The notes below the pieces were generated by a model. The model had not been told where the DNA came from and ran no database searches. It saw nothing but the letters and a program-made list of their open reading frames with translations. From contig NC_018395.1 of NCBI RefSeq assembly GCF_000208865.1, positions 4,264,839 to 4,328,838 on the forward strand: a stretch of 64,000 bases of DNA. The letters run 5' to 3'. Positions 11,882-25,100 of the stretch are shown piece after piece. Numbering within the stretch: position 1 is the stretch's first letter; every line of letters begins with the position of its first letter. The position numbers and the translations under genes are program-made. The stretch comes from Neospora caninum Liverpool (Eukaryota > Apicomplexa > Conoidasida > Eucoccidiorida > Sarcocystidae).

Positions 11882-14800
11882 TTACTTCAGCATTTCGTCC
11901 GGATTGAGCAACTCTTGCCAATCAGGTGGTGACTGCACACCGCCTCCTAGTTCGTTTTGAAACGATGCTGCGCCGACAGCACTGTTCTGAGTCGCTGCTT
12001 TTGTAGTCCCAGGAGCCTCGACGTAGAAGGGCCATCGTTCGTGAGTCGCCAGCTTCAGCAGCATCTGCTGAAGTTCGTACACTTTTTCTTGTTTTATTGC
12101 ATCCATTACTGCGTCGGCACCGGCCTCCTCCCCAGCCCCCTCCATCGGTATCCCGTTAGGGCCCGTGGCAGCAGCTCTGACAGCGTTTGCTGCCTCCACA
12201 AAAATGTCCTTCTCTGCCTCCCAATGATGGCTGATGTTCCCTCCATCACTCAGCTCTACGGACGCACCCGACGCCATGTCCTGCTCCGAGCGGAGAAGCT
12301 CCTCGCTGTCGCCTCTCGCACAGGCATCCTCAAACTCCTTTTCGATTTTCGAAAGGGAAGCAGCAGCCTCTTTAGCCTTCGCCATCACCTTGCTCTGCAG
12401 GTTCAGTTCTTGCTGGGAACTTCCTGGCTTGCCAAGCTCTCTGCATGCAGCTCCCAAGCTCTGCTGTTGTTGCATCAGAGAAGGAACCTGAGACGCAAAG
12501 TTCATGAGCGACGCTATTGAAGGCGGCTTATCGGAAAACGATGCAGGTAGTGGCGTCACGCCACGAGTCTGCCCCGGTCTCAGAGAAGGCGGGAGATGCG
12601 GTGACCCCGCGTTGGAGAAGCAGCCGGAGGGCGGTGGCGGCGCAAAATGCTTCTGCTGAGCCTTGCCAGGAGGAAGGTATTGCCATAGGTAGCGGGCGAC
12701 AGACGCCGGCGGCGACAGGTGAAGCTTGGAAGGAAAGTCGTAACAGGAGGCCGCAAGTAGAACACACTGCTGAATAAGAGCGTGCGCAAGAACAGGAAGC
12801 GACCGAATGGACCCTGCAAGCTGAGAACACAGAAGAAAATGGCGACGCAGTCCAATCATTACACCGGCATGACGCGGTGCGGCGACAGTCTGGTGCTGGG
12901 GGCGGCGCAGCTGAGTTTCTGGCTCGGCCGGGAGTTTTCTTCCCCCATTTGTGACATGCCACGCCGCGTAAGGCTCAGTCTTACTCTGATGGTCGGTGGT
13001 TCTCTGAAATCTGAGGTGTTTTGCTGGAAGTCGCTTAGAGCCGGGTGAAGACTGCTGCCCTGGGAGCGGTCCGCGAGTTCCGCGCTGAACTGAATGCGCG
13101 TTTCTGGCGGTAAGCAGTGGTGGAAAGCTTGAAGATTGAAATAGTGGAAGAGGTCTCGTGCCTGTGAAGAACACACCACATCGGCACCCATGCAGATTCC
13201 CTTTCCGGCGTCGCCTGTTGGTGTTTGCGCGGTCTTACCCTTCCTGTTCGAGTTCATAAGGGTCCATGCAGATGAAAAAAACACACACAAGGGAAACGTG
13301 CGCCCCGCCTGAGGCTGCTGCTTACCGCGTCTTCGCGCTCGCGACCGTGAAGTCTGGCGAGCTGCTGGCCCGCCTGAACCTCTGCGCGACACGCGTCGAG
13401 CCGCCTCTTGCCTGCCTCGGCCGCCTTCTTCTCCGCCTCCGTACCGAGGCAAAGTTGGTCGAGGTCTTCCTTCGTGAAGCTTCCCCTCAAGAGCTGCTTG
13501 TCAAGAGTTTGCTGTTGCACTGCATCTCCCAGGAGTTGCTCGAAGACCTCTGGGCAGTCCCCGCCGTTCTTTGTGGCCGCCAGAGCTCGGACCGCTCTCA
13601 TGCGCCGCGCATGCTCCAACTGATGATCGACCAACACCATGTCCGTTAGAAACTCTGCTGTCTGCTTGTGCAAGAGTGAGGAGAACTGCTGCTGAGCTGG
13701 TCGACTGCCCGCGTCCGACAGCTCAGCTTCAGAGGGTGCGAGGGCGCCCACAGGCGGGGTTAATCGACAAAGGAACGCAGGCGAGTTGATGCATTCGTCT
13801 GAGTGGACAGGGCCTTTCGCCACACTCTCGCGAAGCCGGAGCCGAAACGCCGCTTCAGCCGCCTGCACCACACATCAGATTTGGCGACCGAAGACCTTTC
13901 TGTTCTTCTGCGGTACACGGACTAAGCAGGTGGACACGCGTGCGCCGGGAATCGGCGTGTGCCCCCCGAGAACCTAAGGCGCCTGCCTGACTTACGTCTT
14001 TCATCCGTTTCTCGCCTGCCTTCACCATCCACAAGTTTATCGCTTCTTCGCGTTTTCTCTCCTCTTCATTGAGCACGTCCGGACCACTGGCTGCAGCCCC
14101 AGCCGCAGCCGCGGCCTCGAATTTCGCCCCGCCCCACAGCGCGTACGTCGCCGCTCGCGCCAGAGTCTTGCCTCCCGTCCAGTGTCTGTACAGCTCAGGA
14201 AACATGCCCTGGCGCTCGGCTTCCGCCGCCTGCTCGCCCGTGCCCGCGCGAGCTACAGCCGCTGCAGCCTCAGCCGCTGTTAAGGTCTTTTCTGTCGTGG
14301 GGCCGACGTCCTTTCCGTATCGCTGCTCCTCTTCTTCGTCGTCGTCATCGCGGCCGCCGCGAAAACGCGAGAGTTCGTCTGAGGCAGCCGACGCATCGTA
14401 GTCAACTCCTTTCTGCAGTTTGCTGGCGGTCTCGGCGGCTTCCCGGTACGGACACGTCGTCCGTGGATCGTAATTCAGGGGAACGTGGCTAGCTGGAAAC
14501 GCGTGCGGGAGCGGAGACGAGCGTCGCACGAGGAGAGCCAGCAGAGAAGCCGCGCGCGCAGGAGGCAGGCCGTTGGCCACGAGACGTGCAAAGAGAGATG
14601 CCGGAGCAGCACTGACACCCGAGGCCGGGTTCTGATACAACCAACCCCACGAAATGGATATGGACACAGAAAGATTGGCAGATGGGCAGCAGGGGCGAGG
14701 GAGCGGCAGCGAGGGCGAAGGGGAGACTCTCGGCATGGAAAAGTGTTAGTAAATGCCTCAGAACGCATGCCTCACATTCGCTGGTCTGCAAAACCATGAG

Positions 14801-17800
14801 TGCTGTGCCGAGCGTGGTTTCCCTGCTTTCATAAGAAAAAGGACAAAACTGTGTATGTCCTGCACCCCACCCGGTTTTTTAACTTTCATTTGTGTGCGTT
14901 CGCTCCTGCAGCTGGCTTCTCTCCTCGTGCTGCGCTGGCCCACTGCGCGAGTATCCCGTGCCACGGGGCCTACCTGGAGAGTTTCGTTGACGACTTGCCG
15001 TTCCTGTGCGTTAGTGCAACCGCCCAAGAGGAGCGCCTCTTCTTCGTTTTTGAGCCAGGGCGTGAAGGAGGCAGTGGCATCGGCCTGGCTGTCCGGCACG
15101 CCGAGGTCCGAGGTAAATTCGGTCCTAAACATGCCAACGTAGAAGGGCCATCCGTTCTCTTCGCTGACTCGGCGAATCCACAGCCACTTGCGCAGGCCTT
15201 GGCAACACCCAACGGGATGCATCTGCTGCTCAGCGAGCGCCTCGCGCGCTTCAAGGTCCGCCGCGGATCTTCGCTGAGCTTCGGCCATCTCAGGAGACAC
15301 CTGGAGACTCTCCGATGGGCCAGCGCGGAGAGCCCCGCTATCGGGCCCCGCGACAGAGGGCGGCGAGGGAAACGCAGCATCCTTCTGTGGGGTTGCCGAG
15401 TCCCTTTGGGCAGCAAAGGGAAGTCGTGGCGGGAGAGCAGTTCGTTTCCAGATGTCGAACAAAGCAGTCAAAACTGCATACGCTGCAGGGCGAAGTGAGA
15501 CACAGAAACAAGTTGACAAGCACGCGAGCTTGCATCCAAGTCTGCACCAGTGACCAGAAAGCCCTCGACACGATGCATAGAGAAGGCGGGAAGAAAAAAG
15601 ACCCTGGGGATGAGGCGGACTATCTCAGGCACCCAACAGGGCTGTTGGGACTTCGCGGGAAAAAAAAACGCCCCCGCAGAGAAGGGGAAGCAAGTGAGGG
15701 AAGGGATACACACGCCCCTGTGTCGGTCTGTCGGCGACAGGCACGGATCACTGCTTCGTGTAGATTGGCTGTTTCGCTGAGGCATTTGCGGCACAGGTAT
15801 CGTTCCGATTCTCAGAGGCTGCACGACGCTGTCACGCATGCGTCACGCGACGCCACGGAGGCGACAGGCATGAAAACCCAGGCGCCTGAATGCACTCCGC
15901 CGGCGTCTAGATCCCAGGGCGCTCGAGTCGAAGGGCGGTGTGTGTGGATGCTCGGCCTCTTAGAACGCCTCTGGCTTCTTCACCACGTTTCCTCACAAAT
16001 CGAACTCCTCTTCGCCTGCAAGAGCTTTCCAGTCACGAGAGCGCATCCGGAAAGCAGTCCCTCCCTTTTTTCGTGGATTCTGGATTTCACTCCCTCGCGT
16101 AACTTGCCTAACAAAGCAGGGTCGCGCAGCGCCTCGTGGATATACACTCTCCACTGCATGTGCCAGGGGCGGCCGCCAGTCTCGCCGATCGCTGCGGAGA
16201 CAGCTTGAATGGGAATCGCCAGGGGATGAATTCGCGGAGCGAGGGTCGGCAAGAACGCGACCGCGGAGAGGTCGTGGATGTGGGAGGCGAGGCTCAACTG
16301 GATCGAGGCAGGCAGCATGTCGTCAAAGATTTCTTTCCGGTAGAAACGGATGAGGTTCTCCACAAACAGCGGCACCTCTGCCGGATCGAGGGCGACAGAG
16401 GCTGGCCACGCACGTTCCAGAGCGCAGCCTGATGGATACGCGCCCAAAGCGTCAGGGGCCTCGCCGGCGCTGTCTTCTCCATCTGACTCAACAGGCTTCT
16501 CTCCCTGTGCCCGCAGAGACGCCAGGGAGGGGAACGGAATGGGGCGAGGCGAAGGCTTCTCGTGCGTCTCGTCACCTCGCTTTGGTGCACCGGGCCCCGC
16601 GCCTCCGCCCAAGGCTTCGAGCGTCTCTGCTTCCCGTCTCTGTTGATGCAGGACGACTCGCAGGGACCGGAAAACATCGTAAATGAAGAGTTGCGCCTCG
16701 ACAAAAGTCTGAAGGACGCGGCGCGAATCGAGGAGCACGTGGGGATTCTGTTTGAGCGTCTCGCTCCGTTTCTGCCGCTCCGAGTCCTCAGGACTGTAGC
16801 TCGAGGAGAGAGCTGCGAGGTCGAGAGCCGCCGAGGTCTCGGAGGGCCGGAGGAAACGCACAGCCTCGTCCAGGAAGAGAAAAACCCCCTGCGGACAGAG
16901 CCCAGCAGCCGCAACGAAGAACGCAAGGATCGAACCCTGCCACGCGGCAGCCCGGGTGGTTTTGTTAGGCTAGGGAAACGAGAGAAGTCCTGGTTTTCGG
17001 CTGTGCTTCCCGTTTCCCCTCGCCCTTCCCTGGAGCCCGCCAGGAGACCCAGCGAGCAGGGACAAGATTTGGGACGAAAAGAAGGACGAGACATCAGAGA
17101 GGCGGGTAGCGGCGCCCAACGAGGTGGCAGCCAGAGACGCCTGTGCAGCCCGACGAAAAAGGGACAAACGAAGGCGGCGGGGGGTTAACACGCGGGAACG
17201 GGAGGAAAAAAAGGCGAAGGCGTCTTGTCAGGGACAGCGTGGACACGATCTGTTAGGTATGGGCACCAAACCTTCCAGACACTCCCGCTCGCGTTGTCAC
17301 GTCGCGTGTGAGCACTGTCTTCCTTTTTCCCCTCTGTTTCCACGCCTCTCACCGCAATCATCTGTCTTTCGACGAGGTTGAGGAGTGCGGCCTGTCCGTC
17401 TTGTTGTCTCTTGAGCTGGGCAAGAAGAATCCGTTGTTGACTGTCGAGGAATCCGTCTCCGCCTCGCTTTTCCTCCGCCTTGAGGAGGAACGCGTCGGCC
17501 CGCTCGCCCTTCTCTTCGTCGCGTCCTTGTTCTCGGCGCCTGCGTCTCCTCTCGTCCTCGCGTTTCTCCCGTTCCTCGCGTTGCACTTCCAAGAAACTCT
17601 TCCCTTTCCCTCGTTCCACGCGCTCGCGCAGATGCACCAGCTGCCTGCCAGTGCTCACAATCTGCGCGTGCAGCCGACTGCTCACCGGCTCGATGACTCC
17701 CGCCGCCTTGTCGAGGGCGCCTACGAGAAGCGCTCCTGCGAGCGCACGCTGCTGGACAGGGAAAACGCCCTCGCCGTCTTCTTCATCTTGCGAGAGGGCC

Positions 17801-20800
17801 TTTTTCGTCTGGGCCGGCGCGCGCTCGCCTCGCCTGTCTCTCGGCGTCTCGCCCTTGCCTCGACTCCGCGCGTCCTGCTCCCGATCTCGCGCCTCCGCTT
17901 CAGACGCGCGCAGAGCCGCGGTCGCCTGAACCTCAGAGAGTCCCGGCCGGCGTGGATAGCGAGCGAGAAACTCCGACACGAACCGAAGGCCCTCCGAGGG
18001 AGACAGAGCGGCCTGCGATCGCAGCAAGTGCTCAAAGAGATCCGCTGGGCCCGAGTGCCTGAACCCACACCATGAGAGCCAGCAGCAACGCGCGGAACGT
18101 GGGGAAGAAGCGCAAGAAACGCGAGGCGCAGCAGACAGCGGCGCCCGCCACACAGAGGAAAAAGACAAAAAAATATGAAAGAGACACATCAGCACGCGTG
18201 CTTCGTGAGCTGTGCAGATACACCCGGGAAGGGGAAGAGGTGGATCGGGTTTCTTCGCAAAAGCACTGCTTGTCTTTCATCGCTGCCCCAGGTCAATAGC
18301 AGGCCTCCATGAAGGCAACTCGGCCGGGGAGCGCGGCTGTTCCCAAGCGGGCGGGATGCAAAAAACAACTATGAAACGCTTGAGGTTTCACGTCAGGCAG
18401 AGCGACAGCCCCGCAGGGAGACACACGCACGAAGCGGCGGGGTAAAGGCGGCTTGTTCAGGTGGAAATTGGGAGCGACACGACTGGACTTGAAAAAACAC
18501 CTCAATGGCGTGCGTGAGGCGTCTAAGGAGAATCGCAGAGAAGAGGCAGCGCGTGGGCAACTCGAAACACCAGCCGCGTATACACCAGGCGATCTTTGCC
18601 GGCTGTAGCCCCAAGTTGTTGGGAGAGAGAGAGTAAAAAGGTAGCGCAGGGGAGTTTCGGAGAACGCGAGAAGCTCCACCACCGACAGTTCCCGCCTCTG
18701 CTGCTCGAAAGAGCGCACTGGAGTCGACGCTGGGTGAGACGTGTCCGTGTTTCCTCGAGCTGTCGCACATCCACAATGCGCTTCCGTGGTTGCCGCCGTA
18801 TAGAGAATGCAGACTCGGCACGCGACACAGGATGGAAACAGTTCAAACAGGCGCGCCTCCTCCTATAACAGCCATCTGTCAGCGAACATCACAATGGCTC
18901 GGATAGACTCGCCGGAGAGCTTCTGTTCGATACACTTTGAGACGCAGGTCGTGCAAAACACGTGGCCTCAACTCGGAAAAGCCCAGGCCACAAGTCTGCC
19001 TGCATGCGCTTGACACCGCCCACCACAGCGTGTCAAGCGTCGTGAGGCACACAGCCTCCTTTTCGGGTTCAGGGTTTTGTGGGGAACTCTCCTACCTGCG
19101 CGAAGCGCCGCCAAGCCAGCTTCCGAGGAGGCGCTTCTCTTGCCCCTTGGCGAGCACGGCGTCGAGCCACGGGCCTTCGATCCACTCAAAGGGAAAGAGC
19201 AGAGCCTGTGTCTCCGGAGACAGTCCGCCGTAGGTGGGAGGCGTTCCAGGAGGCAGTTGGTCTCTTTGCAGCTTCTCAAGTTTCTCCCGTTCCCTCGTTT
19301 CCTGCTCCTCGAGCGTCTCGAAGATTTCCAGGCGCTTTCGACGGAGAGACGCAGAGGCAACTGGAAAATAGACACAGCCAGGGAAAGAAACCCGAAGGAC
19401 TGGCCGGTGTGGACGGCGGGAAGGGACAGCCCGTGCAGGGCGATGACCAACTTTTGAAGACGCCCACAAATGCGAGGCGGGTACTCGGCAACCGAAACAA
19501 CTTCTGAGGGAATCTGCGCCGAGTGTGTTTTTCGTGTCTATACAGACTCCAAAGATTTGGAGGATGTGAACGCGTAAACAGCTCTGGTAACGCAGTCGAA
19601 CGTGGACCCGGGAACTCGTTCTTAAGACACCCCTACAAGCCGTACCCCATAGCTTTGTGGTTTCAACGGTCTGTGATAGAACAACACAATGAAGTTTACA
19701 GAGTTCCTTTTTCATCGCTGAAGTGTGCGTCACCGCACCAGGTGGGCGCCCGCTGCTTCCAGCGTGGTCTGACGGAACTGCCACACAGTTAACGTCTTTG
19801 TCTCAGATGTCACAGCCGGCCTGTCAACTCTAACACGTTTAAAAGCTCCACTACTTCTCACCTAGGCCTGCAGACGGCGAAGTTGCTTCAGCAATAGCCT
19901 CGTCTTCCTCAGCTGTATCTACAGTGTTGTCGGAGCTGCGGAGGCCCCGCATGGCCTGCGCACGTCGCTCGGCCTCGACCAGTTTCTCCATTTTCTTCTT
20001 CAAAGCCCGGCGAAGCGCCTCGAGGTCTGTGCCCCCCGCGAGCGTGTAGGCGTCGGGACTGAGGAGTTCGTAGATTCGCAGCATCGCCTTCAAAGTAACC
20101 CACTTGAGCACCGTCGCCCGGCCCTCGTGGTCTTCGTTTTCCGCCAGCGCCGTGTGGAAGACCAAGCTGGGGAGTCTCAGCAGGAGCGACACGGTCTCAG
20201 GCGCTTTCTCGGTTCGGTCGCCGTGGGGCTGTGCAGCGTGGAGGCCTTGGGCCTCTCGGATCTCGAGCAGAGGCGCCACATTTGCGTTCCAGAGAATCTC
20301 GAGGCGTTCGAAGGGCGGTACTTCTTCCTGAGAGAACAGCCGCTGTCTGTACACCTCCCAGATCTTCTTCAGTTCGAGCGTGGTTCTCCTAAGCTTGTCG
20401 GTGAGCTCGGCCTCCGCCTTCTCTCCGTCCGAGTCTCTCGCCCTAGCCGGCGCCAGAAGAGCCTCCTTCTCTTCTCGCCGCACCATCAAATCCGCACTAG
20501 GCTCGCGCTCGTCTTGGCGGATCTCAGTGGCGAGCGGCGCCTTCACACCGCCCGCTCCGCGCCGAGGCAGGCGCGCGTACAGCGCCGCAAAGAATTGATC
20601 CACGAGGCGACAAGCGAGGCGGTAGTACCCCCGAACCCCGCCTTCTACTGTTTCCAGGGTTTCGTTCTCGGCTTCCCGTGGCTGAGCCCGGTCCCCCGCA
20701 GTTCCCACGTTTCCCATCGCCGCCTCGAGAGCGCGCGAAGACTCGCGCTCCAGGAGCTGCGCCTCCAGCTGGCTCCGAAGGCGCAGAGCAGCCTGGCACA

Positions 20801-22193
20801 CTTTTTGCCGTATGCAGTGATGCGCATAGCGCAAGTCGTAGAGGTCGAGCGCGGGCGTGGACGTAGCCCCTCGTTTCCCCGCCTCCAGGAGACGCTCGCG
20901 CTCGAGCTCCAGATGCTGCAACAGGAGGTAGGGCCCGCCGTCCTGGAGGAAGAGGACGCCGTCTGAGGGCGACACGACGAGGTAGAAGAGAAGGGTGTCG
21001 AGGGGAAGAGCCAAGAACACGAGCGAGTTTCGAAACTGCTCAGTTTCCTTGCGGGTTTGCAGCCAGCTCTTCCGCGCGCTCCGCAACGACGGCTGGTGAC
21101 CGGTGAGCTGCGAGGACGACAGCGACGCCCGCTGCTGCTGCAGCAGAGCTTCCCCCGATGGCAACTGCGCCACGTACAGCGGAAGGGGAGACGCTGGTTC
21201 GCCCCGCGAGTCGAGGAAGGCAGAAAGAGGCGGAGGCGGGTTGGCGTGAGGCGCGGCCGACGAGGCCGCTCCAGCCGGCCGGCTCGGAGGAGGAAGAAGC
21301 GAAGAGGCTGCTCCCAGGGAAAGCATCTCGCCCCACATCTCCAAACCCGCCAGGCGATGCAAGGCCTCGGCCTCCGCCTCGGCGGCTCCGCTGTTGTCGG
21401 AGGAACGAAGAGACGAAGACGCGGGAGCAAAGGACGAAAGAGACCGCAAACACGAAGGGAAAGAGAGAGAGACACAGTCGGGTGTTAAAGGTGCTTGTCT
21501 GCGAGTGAGTCCGAATCTGGAGCGTCCGGGTGTCGAGACACCGCGCGCGCTCCGCCAGACCCCGTCCTCCAAGGCTCCCGTTCCCGAACCCGCTCGGAGA
21601 GGAAGCGCGCCGGTGGATGCGCTCCGCTCTGAGATGGGCTTGGCCGTTTCGCTCTCTCGAAAAGAAATCCCGTATCCGCTGTGGGAGCTCGGCGGAGGCG
21701 CGAGAGAAACCTTACCGCCATCCTGGAGCCTCTCCGATCCGGTGTAGGTCACAGCGCGAGACAGCAAGGGCGACGAGGTCGAGACGAAAGCGAGAGAAGA
21801 CGGACGGCGAGGCGACAGACTGGAAAACGGAGTAGACAGCGGAAGGAGGAGAGAGGGGAACGACGCATCCAAAACCGGTGGTCGATGACCACGCGGACAA
21901 GCGTGGTGACTTGACGTGGAACGAGAGACAGAGAGCGGACTGTCTACGGGCCCCCGGCCACCTCCGACTCGGGAGGCAACCCCGCGAGCCCTGCGGTGTA
22001 CAGACACCGCAAGAGCTCCATGAGGAGAAGCAAGAACGCAGGCCCATGCAGCGGCGAGAAGCAGAGAAAGGCGCAGCGAGAACGAGAAAGGAGGCCGTCC
22101 CTTTAGGGGACACGGAAAAGGTCCGTGGTGTGGACAGCGCACATCTCGGCAACTGGTGTAGTCAGATGAAACGTCCGAGCGAACGCGCTGCAT
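11882..22193 (-). CDS. Large leader-bearing protein of unknown function, nine exons
   Basis: The model, in transcript order, is 22193..19862, 19360..19096, 18058..17353, 16888..15997, 15482..14974, 14631..13996, 13862..13326, 13161..12985 and 12820..11882. Every junction has GT/AG and the phases close, giving 2330 residues. The first ATG in the long frame is at 22193. A hydrophobic segment (SLRLSLLLAAAWACVLA) follows about 35 residues later and looks like a signal peptide or anchor preceded by a hydrophilic stretch; a Ser/Arg-rich region comes next, as in many secreted or plastid-bound coccidian proteins. A second hydrophobic stretch (LVFLALPLDTLLFYLVV) lies in exon 1, followed by long charged helices. 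Exon 3 is strongly charged (EREKREDERRRRRREQ). Exons 5 and 9 share a WPFYV motif. I do not recognise the family. An extra small exon near 18.6 kb is possible but not needed by phase; exon 1 may contain undetected introns. Confidence 0.75.
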
Positions 22194-25100
22194 GGAGAAT
22201 CGAGAAGAAGAGGAAGAGAGAGAAACGAAGAGGCCCAGTGGCGACAAGTTAGAACGCAGGCACCGGACGAAGAACTACAAGACGGAGAAGAAGACGGAGA
22301 CGAGGGAGAAGGCGACTCGCGAGCGGGGGCCGCGCAGGATCTAAGGGAAGATAATGACGCAAGAGAGTGAAAACGGCCTAGGCATGGCCTCCAGAAAGAA
22401 GAGAAACGGTGGAGAAAGAGAGGCAAAACTGTGGAAGGTTGAGACCGCAAGCAAAAGAGGGACGAATAGGAGCACGACACACAAGGAGCAGCTGGTGAAA
22501 CACTCGGCAGACCACCGCCTCGCCATTCACGCGAGAAAAGACATTCTCATGGATTCAAACTTGCCCCTTCGTGAAAACAGACACCTATCCTTCCACGACT
22601 TCACGCTTCTTGACAACACGACTCTCTCATGCTTCATCTTCCCCGTCAATGTCAGCCCTTTTTCAGCCGATCCGCGACACACGTGCCTCTCCCCTGCTGG
22701 GACCGAAGGGGCGACGTTTCCAGATTATTCGAAAAAATTCGGGACGCCGAGCCTCCACCTATTCACTAGCACACAGGAAGACTGTCGGGAAGCCGCGCCT
22801 CCGCGCAGATTTGCGGGAGACAGCAGAAAGCGCGACATACGCAGAAACCGCGGGCGCGCGGCCCGTAATATGCGCATGCACGACTTCGAGATACACTCGA
22901 CAGGCGAAATCGGTTTCGATTCCGTACAGAATCACCTTTTCTTGAAGGCGAAAACCGCGAACGCCGCTCGAGGAAGAGGAGAGAAGGTCGGAAAGTCTAA
23001 AACGGACTCGATGTCTCGCCTCCTGTGATGCATGCCCCTGTCTCGGGTGTACAGACAGCTCGTGTCTCCGTTGTGCTTGTCCAGCAGACTCGCTCAAAGT
23101 GCCCATGTTCGGTCCACTCTTTTGAGAAAAGAGACCTTCTCAGGATAGGGAAGTGGGATGGAGTGCGAGTCTTGGCCAAGCGGCGTTTCGAGAAAAGTCC
23201 TGGTGTCTTGTATGCCGTGGCTGATTTCGCGGAAAAGACGATCGCATGCAGCCCCAAAAAAAACACGGAGACCGCGGCGGAGTGGAGACGCGGAGACACA
23301 GCCGGTGTCAACGGGTCGGACCACGTGGAAAAAACAAATCTCATCATCTTCTTCCGCTATTGGTTTTCTTCTATCACGTATCAGGATGCCGATAGACAAG
23401 GAACAGACGAAAGGCGGCAGAAGCAACTCGTGTTCAGGAGTGCAGTCGGGCAACGCGGATACCAAGGAATTACGCTCTGAGAAAGGCTCTGTTGATCAGG
23501 CTGGCGTCATTCTGAGAGCAGTTTCGCGCTAATTAGGCGCGCGTGGCTATGTTGGCGTGTCACCATATATATATATATATGTATATATGTAAAGAGAGAG
23601 CCTATACGATACATGCACTCACGACAACACTCATATATATACATAGCTGTGTGTATATTTAGTTTCAACGTCACTGCGAATATATACATATGCACGTGTA
23701 CACATATGGCACCGATATATCAATACATATGGGTATCTATGTTCGAGTACAGAGGGAAGCGTCAAAAATTAAAGAAGCCCTTTTTAGAAACGAAGGTGGA
23801 CATCGGCTTGCACCGCTTTCGGTGGTGTCTTCCTTGCTTGCGGCGCTTCCTCACGGAGGAACAGGAACAGTGGAACACGCAAACCATTTTCCCGTCAGCG
23901 GCGAGAACACTGTCACTGATGGCGCGGTCTGACGCACGCGTAGGGGTGGATGTGCCTCCGCATAGAAGCCAGAGGGAAGATCACAGAAAGGAAAATGCTC
24001 GCGTACGTGGATTACAAGGGCGCGCGCCTTTTTGAGGAGAAGACCGCCCCCCGACAGACGCCATTGACACCATCAGATCGTCAGCACAAGGCCTGCTTGG
24101 GGAACGTCCCGTTTTTGGAGAGAGACTGCTGCGAGCAGTTATCAGAGCTCTCCTGTCTTTTTTTTCGTCAGACAATGGGGCTCGGCGTTCTTGCATGCAC
24201 CGGGACCCTCCTGGTTTTGCTGCCGTGCCAACAAGCACTGTTTCCACTTGTTCTACCTTTATCCACCGCCGACTGGAGTCCACTTCTATTGCGCTGTTCA
24301 GGTGGTCAGGCGCCTTCCTGTCATCGCCTAAACTCTTGCTACAAACACAGCTAATATCGACCCACACGCCTCTCCCCGCAGATGACTATATACGCAGATG
24401 GATACACGTTTATGTTTATTCATGTACGCAACTACTAAACCTTGCGCTGGTAGGTACGTAGCCCCCCTATGTTCGAGGAGACCAGTGCAGAAGAGTGCCG
24501 AAATATATATATGTATGTATTCATTTTTTGCATGCGTCGACCATCTACATTATGCACAGGCAACTCGATCGCGCTGTGATCGCCTGGTTAATTTCGTGAT
24601 AGATACTGGATTTCCGCTTTCCACGACTGGAGCGTGGCCGAGCCTGAGGGGCGGGCATCCACTGGCGACTGGGAGCTCTGCACACTTCTGGCCTCAATCC
24701 ATTAGGTCTTGGTGAGTCAGCGACGCAAGCAACAAGAGTTAGACAGTTGGATTCTCTTTTTTCTGTTTCCTCCATTCTTTGTGTGACTCTAGGGTTCCTT
24801 TGCTGGTGTTGAATCCCCTTCATCATTCAGCGTCGTTCATGGTCAGGAGTTAGTGCAGCAGTACGCGCATTCCTTTGGTCTCTTCTCTAAACACTTCCCG
24901 GATCTCTGCCCCGTAAATGGCCTGTCTAAATCTTCACGCCTTCTTGTCTGTCGAAGGAGAATGAGGGCCTCTCTGTCCGTTAACTGCGAGATTTTCCGCT
25001 TGACCAACTTTGTGCTGGTGAAGAAAAGCGGTTAAACTATAGAAGAGCCGAGTATTATTCATGCATACCAGGCGTAAAAAGCGTTCATCCAGTAGTAAAC

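Noticed and set aside
18293..18740. Possible extra minus-strand exon of the large gene (RELSVVELLAFSE...)
   Set aside because: The neighbouring exons (19096 and 18058) join directly in phase through an Arg codon, and no acceptor/donor pair for this stretch keeps the frame.
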